Shown: positions 54,411 through 60,000 of the stretch, one piece after another
Layout of the letters: the number at the start of each line of letters is the position of its first letter
How positions within the stretch are numbered: position 1 is the first letter of the stretch
Origin: Bolinopsis microptera
Taxonomy: Eukaryota > Ctenophora > Tentaculata > Lobata > Bolinopsidae
Direction of reading: 5' to 3'
Length of the DNA stretch: 60,000 nt
Assembly: GCF_026151205.1 (NCBI RefSeq)
Contig: NC_087084.1
Location: 11,933,453 to 11,993,452, forward strand
Program-made: the position numbers and the translations under genes
The notes under the pieces: model-generated
Seen by the model: only the letters and a program-made list of their open reading frames with translations
Databases searched by the model: none
What the model was told of the DNA's origin: nothing

Positions 54411-55796
54411 TGTTGATAAAACAATTCGAGTGCCAACCATTTGAATCAGTGTAAACTGTTGTTCCTCAATTTACTGGTGTACCTCAATTTTTACCACAAT
54501 TTACCTAAATTTACCACTATCCATCAATAAATTTAAAGTTAATAGAAGTAAAACTAGTACTATAATAGCAGTAATTGACGTTATATATAAACCAATATAA
54601 TAGTAACAACTAACATAACATACATCACTGACTCCTAAATCATGCACATACATCTTAAAATCAATTAAAACCACAGTGCATAGTAAACAGTAACCACCTG
54701 ACCAATTACCAACAAAACTTAGTGGGTGGGGTGATATTTCGAGGGAAAATTTTTTTACTTCGTACTTATAGTAAAATTATTTACCCGCACACTGAAAAAC
54801 TATTTAACAAATTTGGAATAAGAATAAGTATCCAAATGTACATATAATAATTAATAAAACGTTTAACTTACTCACAAATGATGAGTGACAGACATTGATA
54901 ATGATAGATTTACAGTCAAATTCTGAATAAGATACAAAAAGATAGGTACATAACGGTAGTAAAAATCGTTCCTCGTACAAATTTCATTCCGAATTTTCAA
55001 TTTACACAGAAATGGTTTTGTATAAAATTAGTTGCACAAACGTTACTGCATTTAATGTATCAATCTCTATACTTAATGCTGCTATAGAAAACTTAACGGA
55101 TGTATTTTATATCCGACCCGAAACAATAATCCGAACATAGTTTAGCGAATGCAAAAAATAATTGTGTTTCAATGATTTAAGTCTAATTAATTCAATTAAC
55201 GCTAAATAAGTTCCTTATATTGAGTTATGTTAAGTACAAACAGTAATACAAACACAACTATAAATTTATAAAAATCCTAATATATCCCGAGCGCTGCCGC
55301 GTATCAGAGAAACAACCGTACTATTATAATATTATACTTATAGTGTATTGATTTAGAATTGGCAGTTTTTATAAATTTTCGGTTAGGTCAGCCGATCAAA
55401 ATACTCAACAAAATTAATCCAATTGTTACCGTATCACTTTTATTCGATTCTTCGGTTAAAAATACGTTTAGTACAGAATTCCTATAGCGTCTCAAGTAGA
55501 AATGCCGTAACAATTGGAAATCTCAACTGCCAATTCTAAATCGTGGCACTTTTATAAGTTTATATTACGGGTTAATCATGATAAAATGACGCGCATGCAA
55601 TGAATGGTATAGTGATAATGCGATAATGAGATAATACGATAAAACAACGTTTCATTGCATAGTAACAAGAATCTAAAATTGTATTTGAATTACAACAATA
55701 AATATAACACTTTGTTACGTTTTGGTTGATGCGTGGGCGTGGTGTATATATATTGACGAACTAATATTACAAGAACTAATAGCTAAAAGTATTTAA
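54411..55796. other. 3' flank of the ceramide synthase gene
   Basis: AT-rich; contains MITE family B (55,343-55,549). The 3' UTR of the ceramide synthase transcript must begin at 55,796 and run leftward; its end is not defined. Confidence 0.5.
55343..55549. mobile_element. MITE family B (GATTTAGAATTGGCAGTT ends)
   Basis: Inverted ends TGATTTAGAATTGGCAGTT / AACTGCCAATTCTAAATCG, about 207 bp. Located just downstream of the ceramide synthase stop, in the 3' UTR or flank. No ORF. Confidence 0.75.
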
Positions 55797-58700
55797 TTAA
55801 TTGTCTTTCTTATTTTCTGTTTCTTCGCTTGTACTTGTAGAGGGTGTCTGAGGGGAAGAGATTTAAAAAGCAAATCAAGTTGGTTAAATATGTTATTAAA
55901 GTACTGATTATACAGATTTCATAAATTTCAGGTTCATAAGATTTGACTACGCTTCTATGACTATTATATCAGTATCACGCGTAATCATTAATTAAATCCT
56001 TTTTTTTCTTGTTAAATAAGATTAAACACAAGTATTGGGTACTACCTAATGTACACGTTATAGTCTAAAATATCCTCTTTTAAAATAAAGCTAAATAGCA
56101 TTAAGCTTTAAATGAAAACTTAGTTCTATGAAACAATCAATTATTTATTAATCAGTTAATAAATTAATTTTTCTTATGAATATATTAGTATATTGAAAAT
56201 TGATTGGTATGCGTAATTTTAATAAGTTGGTTGATCAGTTTACAATTTGATTAATTAATTAATTAATAGATGTGAATCCACATCTATGAGGTAACTGAAT
56301 GTTTTAATACACAGACCTAGTCTTGAGCGTGTTCCTGAACCTTCAAAATAAAAAGCCAATTTTTTAATGACAAGATAGACATTTTTTTAATGCTTATAAA
56401 AGAATTTATGAATAAAGGAATTTTTTAATTAAGAAAATTGCGAATTTAAGAATTTATTAGCACCTTATGGTCCATTATACTTTATAAGAGAAATGAGGAT
56501 TAATTTCATATGAAATTGTTTAGATTAAGAATATAGTTAAGAAATAAACAACTACATCTATATATATATGTTTATTTAATACAATTTTAATTACGCAGTG
56601 CTTGACCATATTCTGCCTCTTCAATCACTGTGAGTCGAGTTAAATATTAATTAATTAATTAAATGTTTAATTACACTGACCTCGTCCTCGGAGCGGTCAT
56701 CCTTGTTCACATCCCCAGACCCACCAGCGATCTTTATTAACAGTTTGATGATGAACGTGAACCAGTAAATATGAAGAATCTGACGGAGAAGGAATTTTTA
56801 ATTTATTTATTAGAGATTAGAGTATTATCCATCTAAAAGAAACTTCTCGATTCTAACAAACATCATGTGACGTCACACGATTGTGTACGTGACGTCACAC
56901 GATTGTGTACGTGACGTCACACGATTGTGTACGTGACGTCACACGATTGTGTACGTGACGTCACACGATTGTGTACGTGACGTCACACGATTGTGTACGT
57001 GACGTCACACGATTGTGTACGTGACGTCACACGATTGTTTACGTGACGTCACACGATTGTGTACGTGACGTCACACGATTGTTTACGTGACGTCACACGA
57101 TTGTGTACGTGACGTCACACGATTGTGTACGTGACGTCACACGATTGTGTACGTGAGGTCACACGATTGTGTACGTGACGTCACACGATTGTGTGCGTGA
57201 GGTCACACGATCGTGTACACGTGTACGTGACGTCACTTAAAACGTGACTTACCTGAAGAGTGATCAAGAAGGAGCCGTAGAGAAAGTGAACTGGCCAATT
57301 GTAAATAGCAGCATTCGCTTCAACAATAGCACAGTGTATAACCCTGATTAAAGTTGTAAAGTTGGTTTATTTACAACATAAAAGTTGGTTTATTAACAAC
57401 ATGATGCATTTTGAAGTTTAATTTTATGATTGATGTTTGTTGCCCAGTCACCACACATAAGCCCCGCGTCTTTCTGGGTCATACAATTTATAAATCTATA
57501 AATCAAATAAATTAATTTTTAATCGCTAAAAAGCAGCTAGTCTGAGGTACATCACATAAAACATAGGTATATAAGTACAGGATATGAGAATAAAGTATCG
57601 AATTTCTATGTTTACACAGTAATAAAGATCCATTTTAATGGTAAGATTTAAAGATTAAACTTTCATGCTTTAATGCTGGGATCAGGATCATCTTTTCTTC
57701 TTTTTTTTAAATTTATTATTTCGGCTTTTTGTTTGCTATCAAAAATAGAACCTCCACTGTCCACAAATTATACCGAAGTGGGTTGCTAAAATAGGCAAAT
57801 CATTTCGGCAGAGAACTGATATTCTTGTCAAATTAACACGCTAGGATGACTAGACATGATCACAAAATCAAAATAATCAGGAAGACAAGAAGGACAGGTT
57901 CTGAACATGCCACATTGATTGATAGATCAGAATTAGCAAGAGAAATAGCAAGTGGGCTGCTGATAGCGTTATGTACCTAGTAGGCAACAGATAGAGCCTG
58001 AATACTACCCAGGATGTAGCAAATCCCGTGAATCCACCATTAGCTAGCCATGTCCATTTGATATATATACCCACCTTAGCAGCCTAAAGAAGGGGTAAGA
58101 ATGAGGGTTAAATGAAGATTTTGAAAAAAGCAACACGCTGATCAAGACTGCCCGCATCTTCAGTTACTACAGCAACAGTTACTACAGCAATAGTTACTAC
58201 AGCAACAGTTACTACAGCAACAGTTACAACAGCAACAGTTACTACAGCAACAGTTACTACAGCAACAGTTACTACAGCAACAGTTACTACAGCAACAGTT
58301 ACAACAGCAACAGTTACTACATCAAGTTTTACATCCACTGTAATATTCATGTACACATTTTATAGGATGAAATTTCAGCAACAGAAGATGCGAGCAGGAC
58401 CTGACCGCGGTTAGTGTACTGAAACATCGAACCAGGTAAACCAGGTAACTAACGTAACCGAGTACAGGTAACCCAGGTAACTAACGTAACCGAGTACAGG
58501 TAACCCAGGTAACTAACGTAACCGAGTAGAGGTAACCCAGGTTACTAACGTAACCAAGTACAGGTAACCTAGGTAACTAACGTAACCGAGTACAGGTAAC
58601 CAGGTAACTAACGTCACCGAGTACAGGTAACCCAGGTAACCCAGGTTACTAACGTAACCGGGTACAGGTAACCCAGGTAACTAACGTCACCGAGTACAGG

Positions 58701-59902
58701 TAACCCAGGTAACCCAGGTTACTAACGTAACCGAGTACAGGTAACCCAGGTAACCCAGGTTACTAACGTAACCGAGTACAGGTAACCCAGGTAACCCAGG
58801 TAAATTGTGGACTTGTTTGACACGTGACAGTGGTCCTGGAGTTTGATTGGTCGATAGTGGATACAGATCGATTGGTGCGGTGGATTGCTGTCACGTGCTT
58901 CACCTCCCCACTAGGACCCCCAATATATAATCGGTTAAAGTTGGGTGTTAGCCTGGTCCAGAGTTCGATGTTTCATCACATAACATCATCACAATAAACT
59001 CACTTATAAGGTAACATGACTAGTCTGCTTGAGAAAAAGGTTACAGTAAAGCAACCAAAGAACAGATTACTCCAAAAGTGTTTCTTTACGTAGATGGATG
59101 CTTTAGCAGCCTGAACAACAGTTTCAGTTGAGGGCGTTTAAATCAAGTTTGAAGAGAATTCGTGTGGTTAAGAGGAGATACGATAGGTGGTTCACTGTAG
59201 TGTCCTGCTCTATGGTCGAGACGCGCTGTTATCGCGCGTCACGCTGCATGACGTCATGCTCACGCTCTATGACGTCATGCTCACGCTCCATGACGTCACA
59301 CTTTAAAAGACACGTGCTCTGCGCGATTATTATTACGTGTTTAAACCACAGGTGGAGACACTACAGTTTACCGGAGACAAACATTACCTCCAGAAATACG
59401 TCGCTGACATCGTGGGTAGCCATCACTATAGCCCCTACTTTGTAGGCACCGCCAAACCAAGAACCCCTGAAAAAAAACAATAATTTAATATTTATGGTGC
59501 ACTGATTTAAAGTTAGCAGTTTTTACAGAAATATAATATGCTCAGTATATTATTTTTAGAGTTCCTAGCGTTTTGAGTATAAATAGTAATACTGCAAGGC
59601 CTTCTTTTGTTATTAATCAACCGTTAATTCCAAATAGTCGCACTCTCCCTCGTGTGACGACATACTACCTGAAGCAATTTCATATATCATAAAGGCAACC
59701 TCACGTGACGTAACACTCCCTCACGTGACGTAACACTCCCTCACGTGACGTCACACTCCCTCGCTTGACTCACCCAATAAGAGCAAGTGTAGCAATGTGG
59801 TGAAGGAACATCTCCCAAAAATCTTTACGTTTTGTGTCCATGAACTGGGATACCATGAGAGACAGGTAGAAAGATCCTTCTAGAAGGTAGTAGTAGTACA
59901 GG
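55797..59902 (-). CDS. Ceramide synthase (LAG1/TLC family), 3' part of gene, six exons
   Basis: Exons 59902-59774, 59466-59388, 58083-57977, 57343-57253, 56779-56681 and 55847-55797; phases close at all five joints and the stop is TAA at 55797. Ceramide synthases are ER membrane enzymes that N-acylate sphingoid bases. Visible hallmarks in order: [16 protein letters not shown] with the paired catalytic histidines, [20 protein letters not shown], further membrane segments ([40 protein letters not shown]), then the acidic tail KDDRSEDE, a C-terminal signature of animal CerS proteins. About 185 residues are present. The N-terminal half (any homeobox-like region and first membrane spans) must lie beyond 60,000. 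The last donor (GAG|GTCAGT) is slightly atypical. Confidence 0.9.
56866..57236. repeat. 22-bp minisatellite made of CRE palindromes
   Basis: About 17 units, each with GTGACGTCAC and ACGATTGTGTAC; roughly 15 carry a perfect TGACGTCA (the CREB/ATF site). Unit length is constant and divergence very low. Located in the ceramide synthase intron between exons 57253 and 56779. Confidence 0.95.
58155..58325. repeat. 15-bp tandem repeat (ACAGCAACAGTTACT)
   Basis: About 11 units in the ceramide synthase intron upstream of exon 58083. Multiples of three keep a frame open on the minus strand (VAVVT repeats), an artefact. Confidence 0.92.
58432..58803. repeat. Minisatellite, unit about 32 bp
   Basis: Around 11 units of AACTAACGTAACCGAGTACA + GGTAACCCAGGT with a variable extra GTAACCCAGG. 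Same intron as the 15-bp repeat. Confidence 0.92.
58819..58935 (+). repeat. Dispersed repeat, copy 2 (promoter-like)
   Basis: GACACGTGACAGTGGTCCTG..., two ATTGG boxes, TCACGTGC and AATATATAATCGG. Related to 43136-43264. Intronic in the ceramide synthase gene. Could be a dispersed promoter or SINE-like unit. Confidence 0.6.
59497..59643. mobile_element. MITE family B, diverged second copy
   Basis: GTGCACTGATTTAAAGTTAG...CAAATAGTCGCAC resembles the element at 55,343 at both ends and in the interior (AGTTCCTAGCGTTTTGAGTA). Sits in the ceramide synthase intron between 59774 and 59466. Confidence 0.65.
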
Positions 59903-59979
59903 CTGAAATACAATATGATAGAAAAATCCTTCTAGTAGATAGTAGTAGTACAGGCTGAAATACAATATGACTTTGGTGA
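59874..59979. repeat. 52-bp tandem duplication across a ceramide synthase splice acceptor
   Basis: Two near-identical copies of about 50 bp each contain TATTTCAG and the first codons of the exon starting at 59902. The second potential acceptor is about 52 bp upstream (exon start about 59954). Using it would shift the frame, because 52 is not a multiple of three, so the proximal copy is the probable functional one. Confidence 0.8.
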
Positions 59980-60000
59980 TGCTAGGATTATCTATCAACA

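Noticed and set aside
56866-57236. Regularly spaced repeat that might be taken for a CRISPR array
   Set aside because: No spacers: the 22-bp units are directly adjacent, and the context is a metazoan intron.

Overview
The window is animal nuclear DNA: AT-rich, with spliced protein-coding genes, GT/AG introns mostly 0.1-1 kb but up to several kb, C2H2 zinc fingers, non-LTR retrotransposons and many short inverted-repeat (MITE) elements and minisatellites. Nothing in it is prokaryotic. The gene families are pan-metazoan, so the phylum cannot be fixed from sequence alone; an invertebrate is likely, and an early-branching one such as a cnidarian or sponge is possible but unproven.

Layout. 1-12,000 is repeat-rich and gene-poor. 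It holds a 0.4-kb tandem segmental duplication, MITEs, a tRNA-derived sequence, and a 3.7-kb foldback unit whose long inverted arms enclose a broken gene of a CXC-domain family. 12,503-30,850 (minus strand) is a PRDM gene. I rebuilt it exon by exon with every reading phase closing: a complete PR/SET-type domain split over four exons, then eight zinc fingers and a tail with sumoylation-type motifs. A 784-bp alternative first exon inside the gene replaces the first half of the PR domain, so the locus appears to encode both PR-complete and PR-truncated proteins. Several E-box/CCAAT clusters in the gene look like alternative promoters. 34,661-38,517 (minus) holds exons of an unrecognised gene. 39,790-40,325 is a 9-bp satellite. 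44,442-47,639 is an apparently full-length non-LTR retrotransposon with one intact 1028-aa endonuclease/reverse transcriptase ORF. 48,328-49,291 (minus) is a damaged MFS-transporter copy, and 49,623-50,245 (minus) is a frameshifted membrane-glycoprotein-like remnant. 51,701-52,813 (plus) is a PLAC8-family gene. 53,465-54,410 is a second non-LTR fragment interrupted by a Harbinger-type MITE. 55,797-59,902 (minus) is the 3' half of a ceramide synthase gene, with a cAMP-response-element-like minisatellite in one intron; its 5' half lies beyond the right edge.

The host genes do not form a functional unit: a transcriptional regulator (PRDM), an ER lipid enzyme (ceramide synthase) and a small cysteine-rich protein (PLAC8) sit side by side, separated by mobile DNA. 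The most notable item is the dual-N-terminus architecture of the PRDM gene.
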